The notes beneath the pieces were generated by a model. The model did no database searches. It saw only the letters and a list, made by a program, of their open reading frames with translations, and was not told where the DNA came from. Made by a program: the position numbers and the translations under genes. From Ctenosaura bakeri (Eukaryota; Chordata; Lepidosauria; Squamata; Iguanidae), in assembly GCA_948474755.1 (NCBI GenBank), contig CAOLHI010003128.1, positions 62,001 through 126,000 of the forward strand: a DNA stretch of 64,000 nt, given 5' to 3'. This document shows, piece after piece, positions 46,945 to 58,335 of the stretch (positions within the stretch are counted from its first letter, which is position 1; the number at the start of each line of letters is the position of its first letter).

Positions 46945-47372
46945 AATTATAGAATCATAGAATCATATAGCTGGAAAGAGCCTCATGGGCTGCTAAGTCC
47001 AACCTTTTTCTCAGTGCAGGATCTCGGCTAAAGCATCCCCAGCAAGTAGCCATCCAGCCTCTTTTTGAAGATGTCCAAAGGAGGAGGCTTTACCACCTTT
47101 CTAGGTCTAGTGTTCAATCAAAATCTACTTTCTTGCAGCTTCAAACCATTAGACCTGGTTCTACTCCTTGGGCTAGCAGAGAACAGGCCAATCCTTTCCT
47201 TGCTTTGACAGTCCTTGAAGTATTTAAAGAATGCAATCATGCCACCCCTTAATCTCCTCTTTACCAAGTTGAACATGCCCAGCTCCTTCAACCTTTCCTT
47301 ATATGTTTGTTTTCCATCTCTCATATCATCCTCATTGCCCTTCTCTGAACTTGCTCCAACTTGACCTTTTCA
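46945..47372 (-). mobile_element. CR1 LINE 3' end, minus strand
   Basis: The + strand begins 'atagaatcatagaatcatat' and 'gcctcatgggctgctaagtc'. It includes 'agtagccatccagcctcttt', 'tatttaaagaatgcaatcat' and 'gcccttctctgaacttgctc'. It is a CR1 subfamily distinct from the copy at 35.7 kb, with a different 3' UTR. Confidence 0.88.
47118..47324 (-). pseudogene. CR1 ORF2 C-terminal remnant, second subfamily
   Basis: The minus-strand frame encodes ERLKELGMFNLVKRRLRGGM, then IAFFKYFKDCQSKERIGLFS and RTRSNGLKLQESRF. This fits the segment of CR1 ORF2 just before the C-terminus. It is a short open piece of a truncated element with no reverse-transcriptase core. Confidence 0.85.
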
Positions 47373-47604
47373 ATCAACTGTTGAATGGTGACATCTAGAT
47401 AGCATCTCATGGATTCAACAGGTCTATTCTTCTAAAAGAAGATACAGGACTACTTGTATAGCTAGAGCTGCATATAGTGTTTAGCCTAGTTTCAATACCC
47501 TACGTCAAACAATTATTTTAGATCTCTGAGAAACATGATCAGTTCTTCTCCCATCAGACTACTGGACAGGAAGAAGAAGGAAAGAAACAGTGACTCTGCC
47601 TGAG

Positions 47605-47855
47605 AGTACACCTGTGTTACACAGGTATAGCCATTTAACACCAACCTAACTGCAATAGCTCCATCCTATGTAATCCTGTGATTTGTAGTATGGTGAGATA
47701 CATAGAATTATTTGCTAGAGAGCTCAATACCATCATTCAGAGCATTGCATGAAAGGATTCTAATTCCCTCAACAAAGCACAAGTCTCAGAACTTTGTAGG
47801 ATAGAGCCATAGCAGTTTTGTGATATCAGACCATGATAACTATGTAGCTTAGACA
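47605..47855. repeat. Diverged inverted-repeat MITE
   Basis: 'ctaactgcaatagctccatc' pairs with 'gatagagccatagcagtttt', and 'tgatttgtagtatggtgaga' is the shared inner block. The outer ends ('gtgttacacaggtatagcca', 'gataactatgtagcttag') are only partly complementary. It belongs with the copies at 13.9 and 21.9 kb. Confidence 0.55.
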
Positions 47856-49678
47856 TATTCACAGAGAGAAGGAGATAGCAAAAAGACAGATAAAGAGCAA
47901 AGAAGCAGGGGTTCACCCACTTTACTTTCTGTATTTGACATATCCTTGGCCCTTAGCAAAAAGAGGGCAGGGAGTAGCTATGCTGGCTGGGGCATTTGGG
48001 AATTGTAGTCCAAAAAAAGTAAGGTTTCCAAGTTCTGATAACATAAAGAAAAGTACATATTCAACCTGACAAATGATAGTTTTCTGAACAAAGCCACAGT
48101 TTTGCCAATTGTTCTTGAACTTATATACACAAGGGCATCTGAAATCTCCATGTTACGTTTGGTCAAAATATTTTCATAAACACGTTTCTAGAGGGGGAAA
48201 AAACCTATTGAAATTATACAGAAACATTTGTTCAGGAGGAAATTGAAGTAGTTTGATGGATCAGATCCAAAATTGTTATTATGGTCTTCCTTTTGGTCCT
48301 ATTAGATAACACACCTTGTTTGACGGTGCTGTGATCAAACTTCTGGATTTCTATGGCCTAATAGGCAGAGAGAGTGTGTATTATTATTAAATATATTACG
48401 GAGGCATGAATCAAGCTGATTCATTGATTTGATTCATAAATATATTCTATCTCATCTCTACATCAATGTTCAACAATTTTAAAATGCACAAAATTTGTAT
48501 ATAAATCCATATTTAAATTCTGAACAAGGATTCTCATGAAATGCCTATTTCTAAACATATGTTATCCTAAAATAACACATTTATTTATTTATAAGTAAGA
48601 ACTCCATCACAAAATTTGAAGAAGTGTAAAATTTCCAGGATATTTTCATACCAGTCCAAACATTAATGGAGGTGAAAAGCAGGTCATTTCTTATAGTTTT
48701 GCAAAGATCGATGTCCCCCAAACCCTACCTACCGGAGAATACATCAATGCGATTTACTTCTGAGTAGACATGGCTAGGATTGCACTGTTTTGACTTTAAA
48801 CTATCACATTAAGAAAAGAAAAAAGATTCCAAAGCAGGCTAATCAATACTACTGTGCAATCAGCAGGAAATGCTAAGAATAACTGTATATCATGTGCAGC
48901 TTTGGATTTACAACCAGGTCATATAATCTCATTGTAAGAAGACAGTCAAGACTTAGCCTCCTCTACAGCAAAGCTCTCATTTTCAAGTAAAAGAAGCCCA
49001 GGGTCGACGGCCTCTCAAATGAAACAGATAAGGTGACAGAGGTTTCTTGTCAGAAACAAATGTTATGTCCCTCCCTCCTGAAGAGCTTAAAGATCTTATC
49101 AGCAAAAGCTTCAGCAGCACCCAAAATGGGTCCCCGAGAAGTAATATTAACCAGGCTTTTGACAGATCATTTATTTATCTCAAGCTAAATTCAATAAAGA
49201 GAGCCATATATAAGTGAGGGAAAATAATGCAGCTGCTAGTAATTTATCACGGCATGGAAAGTCATTGTTATCCTTATCTTTCCAATGATGTTCTATTTCC
49301 AACTGGTAATGAATTATGGGGGTTGCCACTTCTTTACTATGTGACAGGTCAACACCACTCTTGAGCACAATACTGTTCTTACGCAATCAATTGTATGCTT
49401 GCTGTAAATAACTATGTATTTACACATGCAACCATTGCAGACCAGTGACCTGGTGCTGTGTGTGCGTCTCCAGATTGCTGCTGGTGGCTGGTCCATTCCA
49501 AAATCATTTCCTTGCCATTGCAGAGGAAAGATTTATTGCCATGCTAGAGAGATTCCTCCCCACCCCAGTCTACCCTTGGCCTCTGAGAAACAAAGCACAC
49601 AGAAGCTTGGAGCCTTGTATGTATGAAGAACCAAAGAAAAAGCCAAAATAAGCCAGTGTGTTGCAGTAGTTTAACTAT
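47856..49678. other. Unassigned DNA with a small dispersed-repeat scrap
   Basis: At 48748-48790 'cgatttacttctgagtagac' and 'ggctaggattgcactgtttt' match a very common amniote repeat phrase. No gene is recognised. The block 48900-49300 is repeat-free and might be constrained. Confidence 0.4.
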
Positions 49679-49679
49679 G

Positions 49680-49883
49680 GGCCATTCTGCACTAGACTGT
49701 TATAGTGCTATTATTCCACTTTCAACATACCATGGAACTCTGGGCTTTGAAGTTTACTGATGATGGCCAAGAGCTCTCTGGTTGAGAATTCTAAAGGCCC
49801 CTCCCTAAACTGCAAACCCCAGGATTCCATAGGAGGTTGAAAGTGGAATAATAGCACTATAACAGTCTAGTGAGGAAATGGCC
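49680..49883. mobile_element. Palindromic Harbinger-like MITE, well preserved arms
   Basis: It starts GGCCATTCTGCACTAGACTG and ends AGTCTAGTGAGGAAATGGCC. The internal 'ctattattccactttcaaca' and 'ggttgaaagtggaataatag' blocks are nearly exact complements. Flanking triplets do not match (ATG and AAA). Confidence 0.85.
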
Positions 49884-50424
49884 AAAGAGAAACCCAAGTG
49901 ACAGATGTTTCCACCTTCTAAATTTAAAGAAATTTTTTTGCATCCTTTCCAGGGTGAATTGTGACAAACAGAAATCTCTCCCCTCAAACTTGAATATTCC
50001 CAATATTCAACTTGCCTGAAATATAGATCTCAAAAGAACTGTAGGCAACCCCTTAAAAATAATTGTAATGGAAATAAGGGGGGGGGATCAACTTAGTTGT
50101 GAGCCTTTTTCACAAAATACAAATTTTTGAATCTCCGTTACCTCCAAACATGCATTTTTGTAGATTTTCATACTTTTTTTTATTTTATTTTTGTTACTCA
50201 AACACTGAATGTGTATCAACCTTGCAGAATAAGTCCCAGTCCTTTCACTCCTTCTAGTTTAAAATAATTGCAACAAAAACCCACAAAGAATTTTGAAAAC
50301 ACAGCATCTGTAGGAAAAATTTCCTTCTTGATCCTGCAATTGAATCTTCTCATTCTAGACCTAAATAGAATTTTGAGATGCATCTGCCAGAGTAGAATCC
50401 TAAAACCCAAAGATTAAGAATAGA
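49884..50424. other. Unassigned AT-rich DNA
   Basis: It contains G-run and T-rich simple stretches near 50085 and 50175. No gene is recognised. Confidence 0.4.
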
Positions 50425-50780
50425 TCCATTGTCTTGCTGGATATATCAAGATCTCTCTGCTCCAGCTTTCTCTTCTCCCAATGATGAACCAGAAGTTTCC
50501 TTATGCTCACAAGCAGATCATGGTGGAGAGATAACCATTCCCTGTTCTTTGTCTCCACCATCTGGTCACCATAGGTATACTGCTTTGGAACATGGGGGTT
50601 CCATTCAGCAATCATGCTTAAGAGAGCTATCCAAGATGGATTTGTCCCTCTTCCTCCACTTTCTTAGAGCCATCATAGTAGTGGTCTCTACCACATCATC
50701 TGGCAAAGGATTCCCAAAGTCCACAGTCATGACATCAGGAAATAAGCCCTCTGCTGCTGGATATGACCCAAGTATGGATG
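50425..50780 (-). mobile_element. LINE 3' region fragment (CR1-like/L2-like), minus strand
   Basis: 'accattccctgttctttgtc', 'aggtatactgctttggaaca', 'gttccattcagcaatcatg' and 'tctaccacatcatctggcaa' followed by 'aggattcc' match a reptile LINE 3' end I know only by its phrasing. The order runs from 3' UTR into the end of the ORF in reverse. Family assignment is tentative. Confidence 0.55.
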
Positions 50781-51749
50781 GCTTAGTTGATTTCAGATCT
50801 GTGTCAGTCATACATGCATTCATTCCATTCTGTCTGGTCTTGTTTTCACATTAATCTGTGAATTTTGTTAAAGTGGGGGGGGATCACGCATTAAATCCCC
50901 TTTTTAACAAAATATCCATTGTGTATGGATTTCCCATTCAAATATTCTGTTTTATAACCATGGCAACCTAAAAAAAATGTGTCATAGGTATTTTAGGGTG
51001 CATTTTTGAACCAAGAACTGTATCACAAAATGACAATTTGGGAAGCTGTAAGAAAAGTGAACTGTGCCTTGCTCCAATTGTTGTCTGGGAAGTGAAATCA
51101 GATTTGTTCACTTTAAAATGTGAACCAAATGAAATCGTTGTCTATTCTTGGTCTTATAGAGGGAAGAGCTGCACTTAAGAAAAATAATTCGTCCCTTACA
51201 CCACTTGATCCAGAATCTATTTGGTCAGAAGCCACAAATGTATGGTCCTTCTCCAGATTCCAACCCTGAATCTGGACAAACTATCTTTCCTCACATTCTA
51301 TTTCACAATGATGTGTTTATATGTCATGGCTGTAATTCTAGGTAACATATACTCACTATTATACATTAAAAATATTTGTAGGCGAGATGCTGGTCTTTCT
51401 TCTGCTGTATTCAGTCAATGCATTACAACAGCTCCTCCCTTAGGCTTTTCAAAACATCTGTCAATATGAAATGCCTATTAAGCATCTTCTCTTACACATT
51501 TGCCTCACAGTTGTTCTTCATTATCTGGATTCTCCCATTCAGTCTTTCAGTACACTGATGAGAGCACATTGTTATGTTCAGCTTGTAGAGGTGGCACAAC
51601 GCTATGGATCAATGCACACATAAACATACAAAATAACTACTTTCAAAAATCTAAATGTCACGTGTGAAAACTGAGTTGGTGTAGTGCAGTATGAGAGCAT
51701 GGTCTGAAGGTGAGTCTTGCTCAAGCTGAGCTAGAGCTAAGGCAGAAAG
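50781..51749. other. Unassigned DNA
   Basis: No feature recognised. Confidence 0.4.
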
Positions 51750-52020
51750 TTCATAGATGTGTAGCATTATAGATTAGGAAAAACCTTTGAGGTTGCCTGG
51801 TCCAGCTTACTACTCAGTGCAGAAATTTTGCAACTACAACATTCTTGAGAGAGGGGCACTGAATCTTTGTTTAAATACTTCAAAGGAAGAAAATCCTGAG
51901 GGAGATGGAGCCACTGGCCAAGTCTACTCTGAAGAAGTTTCTCCAATGGATTGTGGAATAAGGAAAAAAAAGGGAGGCTGTTGCATCCTTGGTAAACCCT
52001 GTCCCTGAGTCTACAACTTT
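51750..52020 (-). mobile_element. CR1-like LINE 3' fragment, diverged
   Basis: It has 'tagcattatagattaggaaa', 'ggttgcctggtccagcttac', 'tttgtttaaatacttcaaag' and 'aagaagtttctccaatggat', the usual order of a CR1 3' UTR in reverse. The terminal ATTCTATG repeat is degraded. Confidence 0.6.
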
Positions 52021-52618
52021 GATATAAAATTAATTTAACCCACCAGAGGTCACTCGGATGCGCACATAGGCAATAATGGTCGTACAATCAAATGAACCAG
52101 GTCAGACCAGTAAACCCCCCAGTTCTGTAGCCACAGGAGACCTCATGTTGTGATAACCCACAGTTGACAAAAGGTCATCAACCTTTAAGGAGTCAACTTG
52201 AAGGGAGTAAAAGTGTTCCCATAAAGTTGGGCACTGGAAGCAATAAAATCTTATCAAATCTATCTCCAGAAACTCACACCGCAGCCTCAAAGTGGTGGAA
52301 GATCCTGTTACTTGGATGACACCTTGTTATCTTCCAATATCAAAGAAAGTGCCAGGTGTGGAGTTGTTTTCCTTTGCTGTCCCCTTTTGTCCTCCCTGGG
52401 AGAGGATTTGCCTTCAAAGTAAATTTTTCCCGTTTTTGGGCTAGTTAGGAAGGATGCCTCCCGGTCATACCAACTGACCAGTCTCCCCTCCCGATAGCCG
52501 TGCAATCCCCTCAACGTCCCTTCACTGAGCTCCTGTTCAATCGCTGCTAAGCAGACCAAGGACTTCAGGAAAAGGTGCAGTATCGCCCAAGCTACAAATC
52601 CCTCAACAATCCCTCTAT
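52021..52618. other. Unrecognised sequence with a minus-strand open frame
   Basis: The minus frame at 52308-52559 (starting MVCLAAIEQELSEGTLRGLH) is of moderate length and charged composition, which hints at a retroelement or other mobile coding relic. I recognise no domain. It could equally be chance. Confidence 0.25.
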
Positions 52619-52694
52619 CTTATTTTAATTGCTTTTAATGTATTTGATATACTGTTGTAGTACCGCCTCGATCCGTCGGGAGAGGGGGGATATA
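52619..52694 (+). mobile_element. LINE 3' tail (L2/L3-like), plus strand
   Basis: 'tttaattgcttttaatgtat' followed by 'taccgcctcgatccgtcggg' and 'agaggggggatata' is the typical final part of reptile L2/CR1-like LINEs, ending next to a simple-repeat tail. Confidence 0.6.
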
Positions 52695-52717
52695 ACTACT
52701 ACTACTACTACTACTAC

Positions 52718-52760
<43 letters not shown>
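52695..52760. repeat. (ACT)n(ATT)n trinucleotide microsatellite
   Basis: About 8 ACT units convert to about 13 ATT units without a break. It is attached to a LINE tail, so it probably expanded from the element's 3' terminal repeat. Confidence 0.92.
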
Positions 52761-53126
52761 TCCACTCTTTATTTCTTTTAGCCCTTGGATGCATGTGTGA
52801 GTGTTTGCTTTGATGAGAGCCATTACTGTTCAATAAAGTCATTCATTGGACCCTTTTGTGTGATTTCTGACTGACCCTGACCCTGTAAAAACTGGGTAAA
52901 AGATCTCGCTAAGTTACCCTGCCTCTCACATTGCTGTTGCTTGTACTCCGTTGAGCTTATTTCTCCCATCATTTGGAGCACATTGAGGTGTCCCTCTGGG
53001 ATTCCCAAATTTTCAGGGTGACAAGGCCCTAAGCACTCCACCAGGTCTATGCTGGAAGTGAGCTTCCCTGAAATGATCTGGCAAAATTGGACCACCAAGA
53101 CTCTTACATAAATAAGCCTCCTCAGA
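52761..53126. other. Unrecognised sequence with a second minus-strand open frame
   Basis: A minus frame at 52823-53098 carries EYKQQQCERQGNLARSFTQF, a glutamine-rich stretch reminiscent of retroelement capsid or linker sequence, but no defined motif. A 'caataaagtcattcattgg' lies at its downstream side on the + strand. I do not assign a family. Confidence 0.25.
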
Positions 53127-53278
53127 TGTTGTTGTTGTTGTTATGTGCCTTCAAGACATTTCCAACTTATGGTGACCATAGGCGAATCTATCATGGGGTT
53201 TATGCCTGTGAGGGAATGTAACCCTAGTCCCCATGGTCATAGCCCAATGCTCAAACCACTACAACATGCTGGCTCTCC
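53127..53278 (-). mobile_element. tRNA-derived SINE, minus strand, internally deleted
   Basis: It begins with (TTG)n and 'tgtgccttcaagacatttcc' and ends with 'ctcaaaccactacaacatgc' and 'tggctc'. The interior between 'catggggttt' and 'gaatgtaaccctag' is shortened. Confidence 0.85.
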
Positions 53279-53279
53279 A

Positions 53280-53735
53280 AGATGGTTTACAGCAGTTAAA
53301 ACAAAGTTCTCTATATATAGTATAGTGTCAGAAATTGACACTATACAACAATTACAAAGCAATTAAACCATAAAAGAATTAAAAACAGAAACAATTAAAA
53401 ACAACAATAAACAAAAGTTCAGCACATTATTTAGTCCAGTCAGAATGAAAAATTCTTTGTTTGCCTGGCAAAAGGCAGTAGAGAAGGTGCCAGTCTAACT
53501 ATTCTGGGAAGGGAATTCCAGAGCCTGGGAGCAGCTATATAGAAAACTTTCTCTCATATCCCCACCACATGTACCCATGAAGGTGAAGGAACAGAGAAAA
53601 AAGTCTCTCTAGAAGATTGTAACACAGAGATAAGCTCAAATAACATGGACCTCAGCCACACAGGGCTTTATAGGTAATCACCAGCCCCTTGAATTGAACC
53701 TAGAAATGAACTGGCAACCTGTGAAGCTGTTGTAA
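53280..53735 (-). mobile_element. LINE 3' region fragment (L2/L3-like), minus strand
   Basis: An AT-rich reverse tail ('accataaaagaattaaaaac') is followed by 'ggaagggaattccagagcct', 'gggagcagctatatagaaaa', 'cagccacacagggctttata', 'ggtaatcaccagccccttga' and 'aactggcaacctgtgaagct'. These phrases in this order mark a common lizard LINE 3' UTR. Confidence 0.7.
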
Positions 53736-55170
53736 TTTGTACTGCTGTGTGCCAACCTGTCTCCATGCATTCTCCTCTCTCTTACACCACCTGAAAGATC
53801 TTTTTATGCAGTTCCAGAATGCTACCTTGAGGTCAGGTAAGAGCACAGCCATCCTATTGTCCTATCTTTCCCTCAAGACGGTTCATGTAGAATTTCCGGG
53901 GAATACCTGGAAAACTCCTTTAAAATTACGTCACTCTGTCTAAAGTGTCTCTGCTAACTGAGTGGCAGGAATAATGAAAGACTTTTCTGCAAAATTGATG
54001 ATATCACTACTTTTATTATTTCAATCTGACCCAGAGCCTTGAACAAATGGACAAATATTAACTTTTGTCTGTAGTTGATAAAGGCCTTTCCCCCGCTCCT
54101 TCCCAGCTTTGTCTTTCCAACAGCTACTCCTTTATGGATTTTGATAAGACAGTCTGAGATAAAAAGCAATTAAAGGCAGCTGATTAATGCCAAGCTTGCC
54201 AATTATTAGTTAATATTCTCAATTACTTTCACTGTAACCTTTTCTGTACAAAACATGTCCACGGGGATTGGTTTTCAGTGAGGGCCTTTTACCATAGCTC
54301 TGAACACTTAAAAAAATTCTAACTACATTTATGACACTTTTATTTAAACATACAATAGCCATGTACAGGTTTTCTCCCTGCAGAAAACACTGTTCTGAAA
54401 CCATCTGTTCTGGTTGAACCCTCCACAGTTCAGGTAAGTGTGGGTGGACAGCAGGAGGGAGGCATGATCACCAGTTATGGATGGAGAGAATCCATCAATT
54501 ATTTGTGGTGTGATTGTGCTGACTGGGGATGGGAGAAGGACAGGACCCAGACAATGTCATGCAGAACTGTCATTCAGGTCCTGTGGAAATGGCCATGCAC
54601 AGATGAGCAAACCATGAGACATCTACAGCTAAGGTATGTTGGCAAGCATCATCCGTTGTTAACCACAAGTTTCTGAAAGTGAATTATATTTCAGCATTGT
54701 CCAAAAGGAAGGATACAAATAAAACCCAAAAAAAAGTAAATAAAAATGAACATAAGCTTTATGCGTAGGTTAGTACGTGCGTTCAAGGTCAAGTGTGATG
54801 GGATTGTGACATAGGTAACAGTCTGAGCTGAGCCAGGAGCTGGGAACCAGAAGATGGAATAAGCCTTTAGGCAGAATGTAAGAGTATGTTGGAACTAAAG
54901 AATAAAGGGCTGAGAGCCTGTATTACGCTTATGTAAAGTAAACATATTGAGGTAGTTATAGGGTGGTTACACCCTTCTGCTGAATACCAACATTATTTAA
55001 CCAATTATGCTTCTGCCAATGTGTTGCTTATTGTTCCTTTGTACAGTACAGAATACACAGTGCCCTTTTTGTTGTTGTTAATCCTAGTGAATAAAGTGGT
55101 ATGTGAAGGTATTGATGAATAGTTATGCACCATCCAAGAATACACAACTGCATGGCTCTCATCACATTGG
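53736..55170. other. Unassigned DNA
   Basis: No exon is recognised. A repeat-free AT-rich block near 54160-54240 ('agctgattaatgccaagctt', 'gccaattattagttaatatt') may be regulatory. Confidence 0.4.
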
Positions 55171-55240
55171 TTAGTCCCAACTAGTAAAGACTCAGTTAAT
55201 CAGTTGCTGAATGGTGAGTCAACACCCAAGTAAATCTAAT
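55171..55240. repeat. AGTCCCAACTAG dispersed repeat fragment
   Basis: 'tggttagtcccaactagtaa', 'ctcagttaatcagttgctga' and 'atggtgagtcaacac' match the interrupted copy around the 46.9 kb CR1 and the fragment at 33.4 kb. Confidence 0.55.
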
Positions 55241-57195
55241 TTATTCAATAGACTCGCTCTAGTCCTAACTAACAGCAGTATTTAGGCCCATGTAAAATGG
55301 TTGTGCCTATGGAACCCTGAGTACATAGCCATGAACTGTATATAGCCATTGTACAATAATAATAATAAAAAAGTATGTCTACACATGTGAGAAGACTTAT
55401 ACATGTATGTGATAATAACATGATTCCAGCTAAAGGAGTAAGCCAGATGTCAGTATCAAAGAGCAGGTCAGGACTGAAGGACAAACCATGTGTCAGAACT
55501 GAGGATGCAGAACCCCCACTCCATTCCCAAAAAACAACCAAGTATACAGGAGCACAATATTGGTCAGGAAGACCTTGGTGGTCAATCAAGGCTCCATTGG
55601 AACAAGAAGTCTATTTTCTATCCAAGATGATTTAGTGTCCAGCATGGTGGAGGCTGCCATCTACAGTTCAATGATTCACCAAGTAGGGACAACTCCACAC
55701 ATATCCAACCATTCCCTACAAGGCAACTTGCTTCCCAGAGTAGACCCTAAATTTCACTTCTGCAACACAACTATGTGCTTGGGACAGTAAATCACAATGC
55801 ACTATTTCAGACATCAATTCCTACCTTCATCTACATCTTTCCATGTTGCATGGAAGGATCAACATTGCTGAAGAGTGCAGGTGTAGTGGTGGTAAGGGTC
55901 CCATTGCTTTTGACATATTTCCAAGCTTCTTTGTACAGCTGAACAAGTTGCCCACTGCTGCTGCAGATGGAGATTGGCCCTTACGTAACACGTCAGGAAG
56001 GAGTCACAGATATAATATGCATTATCCATCTTATATATTGCAGACGACAACTTGGAGCCCAACCGATCTCGAGAGATGCTGACTCAGCAAGCTGCAAAAT
56101 ATAAATTAGCAATTGGATGACCATGCTTATAAAAAGAGAATTGGCATGCTGTAATAGAGTTATGACTGCCTGGCTTCCAGTGATTACATTTAGCCAAGAC
56201 AAAAATGAGAGAAGAGATCACAAAATAGCAAAAATCCTTTTAGGGAAACTGCTTAATCCCAGCAGACAGACAATTTAGGAAACAGACAAAGACTGGGAAT
56301 GGGCTTGGGATCCACCTCAACAGGACTGGTGTCTGCGTCTTCCCTGGCATGTGGGTTGTAAGTTTGTGTTGCCAAAAGAAGGGAATCATTGCTGGATAAG
56401 CCCAGAGGCTGAATATCTGGAGAGGTAGTGTGGGCCAAAACAGTTACTAACAACAATTAATTACCTGCCCCTGCTTGTTACATTCAGGGATCAAAGAGAG
56501 TTATCCTCTTTAGCCCCAGAAGAAAATTGCAACTTGTCAACGTTACGCAAGGTCATACAGAGATGAGCTGCACATGGAGCTCCCAACTTGGCAAACATCT
56601 GATAAGTGGGTTGCATACAGTCTTATTTTCAAACATGTTCCCCTTCTCATTTGCAAATCAAAGCGGAGGACTATTTATTTCTCCCATCTGTGGCCCAACC
56701 AGCCTCAACAGAGCTTGGAATGATGCACACAGAGACTTTAGCACCACCCCATTTTTTTTAATACTTCGAACAATTCTGTGAAGTAGGTTGCACTGTAAAA
56801 TTTCAAGTGACCCAGCAACACCCCATGAGTGTCTTAGCAGCACTTTGAACCCAGGTTACTAGATTCTTTTGATCATAGCAGGCACACCCAAAAGATACAC
56901 TGGCCAAGAATATAAGATTGGGAAGTACCTACATTTGCAAAAGAGGGATGGACTCAAGGCCTCCAAAAGCAGGTGTACAATGGAAGCTCAGCATCAGTAC
57001 CTCTGTCAGCTCATGTGGCAGTCCTAGATAATCATCAGAGCCTTGGATTGAGAGGGTGGGAGAATTAGGAATGTTGCTCTGGTAAATGTAGAAACTTCCA
57101 GGAACAGAATGATTCAGGTTGAACTGAAATATCACCAAGCTTATTGAATGAAACTGGGGATGGAGTGTGAATTGCATTTTAGCAGATCCAAAGTG
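55241..57195. other. Mostly repeat-free DNA with a conserved-looking block at 55840-56180
   Basis: A short AAT run lies at 55354-55368. From about 55840 to 56180 the sequence is repeat-free and keeps CpGs ('gcccttacgtaacacgtcag', 'ccaaccgatctcgagagatg'). No reliable exon was found; frames there are short on both strands. Confidence 0.35.
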
Positions 57196-57690
57196 CTTGA
57201 CTTAAGTGTAAAGATATATCATTGAATACCAAAAGTTAGGATTGTCCATTACATTTTATTTCCAGTTTCTATGTATGGTTGTGAAAGCTGGACACTGAAG
57301 AGCAGTCAGGAAGAGAATCAGTTCATCTGAAATGTGGTGCTGGAGGAGAGTTCTATGGGTACTGTATACAGCTAAAAAGACAAATGAATGTTTCCTAGAG
57401 CAAATCAAGACTGAACTCTCTATAGAAGCCAAGATGACTCAGCTGCAACTGTCATACTATGGACATACCATGAGAAGGCATGAATCATTAGAAAAGATAA
57501 TAACGATCCTTGGTAAGGTAGTAGGAAAAGAGGCAGACCGCATGAGAGGTGGCGAGACTCCAAAAGTAGAGCTACAGCCCTGAGTTTACGAGACCTGAGC
57601 AGGGCTATTGATACAAGGGTGACTTGTCTCTCATCCGTAGAGTCTCACTCATAGAGTTACCTTGATGGCAATTAATAGCAACAACAAAGT
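57196..57690 (+). mobile_element. BovB (RTE clade) LINE, 5'-truncated 3' end
   Basis: It begins inside the ORF2 C-terminal region ('aagtgtaaagatatatcatt') and ends with the BovB tail 'agttaccttgatggcaatta' and 'atagcaacaac'. It overlaps the same part of the element as the copy at 9.8 kb but is more complete downstream. Confidence 0.87.
57220..57583 (+). pseudogene. BovB ORF2 C-terminal remnant
   Basis: The frames encode MYGCESWTLKS, then, after a stop and frameshift near 57325, MWCWRRVLWVLYTAKKTNEC and FLEQIKTELSIEAKMTQLQL with SYYGHTMRRHESLEKIITIL. This is the hallmark C-terminal segment of RTE/BovB ORF2. The catalytic domains are absent and the frame is broken, so it is dead. Confidence 0.9.
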
Positions 57691-58166
57691 CTTTGGATTC
57701 TCTGTGGTTCTACAGTCCAATTTGACTAACAATGTTAGGTTAAACAGGCCCTGGTCTTGTGGATGTGATCGCTTTGTTTAGTTTCCTACATCCTCTTCTG
57801 TGAAGGATAAAATGTGTATGAGAATGGTAGAAGGGTTCTGGGAAGGGGAGTGCTGAAACTGAGGAGGGTAGCTCTGGGGGGCAAAATAAGGGCACTGCCC
57901 TTCCAAATGAGAATTCTGCCCACCCAACAAAATTTTCCTTCAGTTTCTTGATTTCTAGCATCCCAGAGAGTGAGACATAAACAAAATCAATCACACTTTA
58001 AATTCTTGTATTTGTTTTGTTCCCATTCCCTTGGTATCTTTGCCTCTCTCTGTTTTTGGGGTGCCTAAACTGTGTTTCTAAATGTTCTAGCTGCAAAGCT
58101 AGAAATTTGACAACTGAAGGAAGGTTTTCTATCTTCTCTGCTGGGCTGAATGAAAAATACTTTTGG
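57691..58166. other. Unassigned DNA
   Basis: No feature recognised. Confidence 0.4.
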
Positions 58167-58335
58167 ACTTTGAACTCTGTTTGCAGTAACCGGAAAGAAG
58201 CTGAAGACAAAGAGAGAAACTGGAGGAAGAAACAGAAACTGGGACATTTAAAAGCAACTGAAAAAAAGTGGGTCAGCAGAGGATAAATTTTGACTGTCCT
58301 TGCCAAATTGGGGTAGTTGGAGAGTATGGTAGCAT
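58167..58335 (+). repeat. Dispersed repeat, copy 2 of a pair with 44041-44205
   Basis: Ordered blocks shared with the 44 kb copy include 'tttgaact', 'gaagctgaagacaaag', 'ggaggaag', 'aaaagcaactgaaaaaaa' and 'tgccaaattggggtagttgg'. The overlapping open frames have no known domain and follow the lysine/glutamate-rich AG composition. Confidence 0.6.

Noticed and set aside
52823..52870. LTR or polyadenylation signal ('caataaag')
   Set aside because: No paired LTR, primer-binding site or polypurine tract was found nearby.
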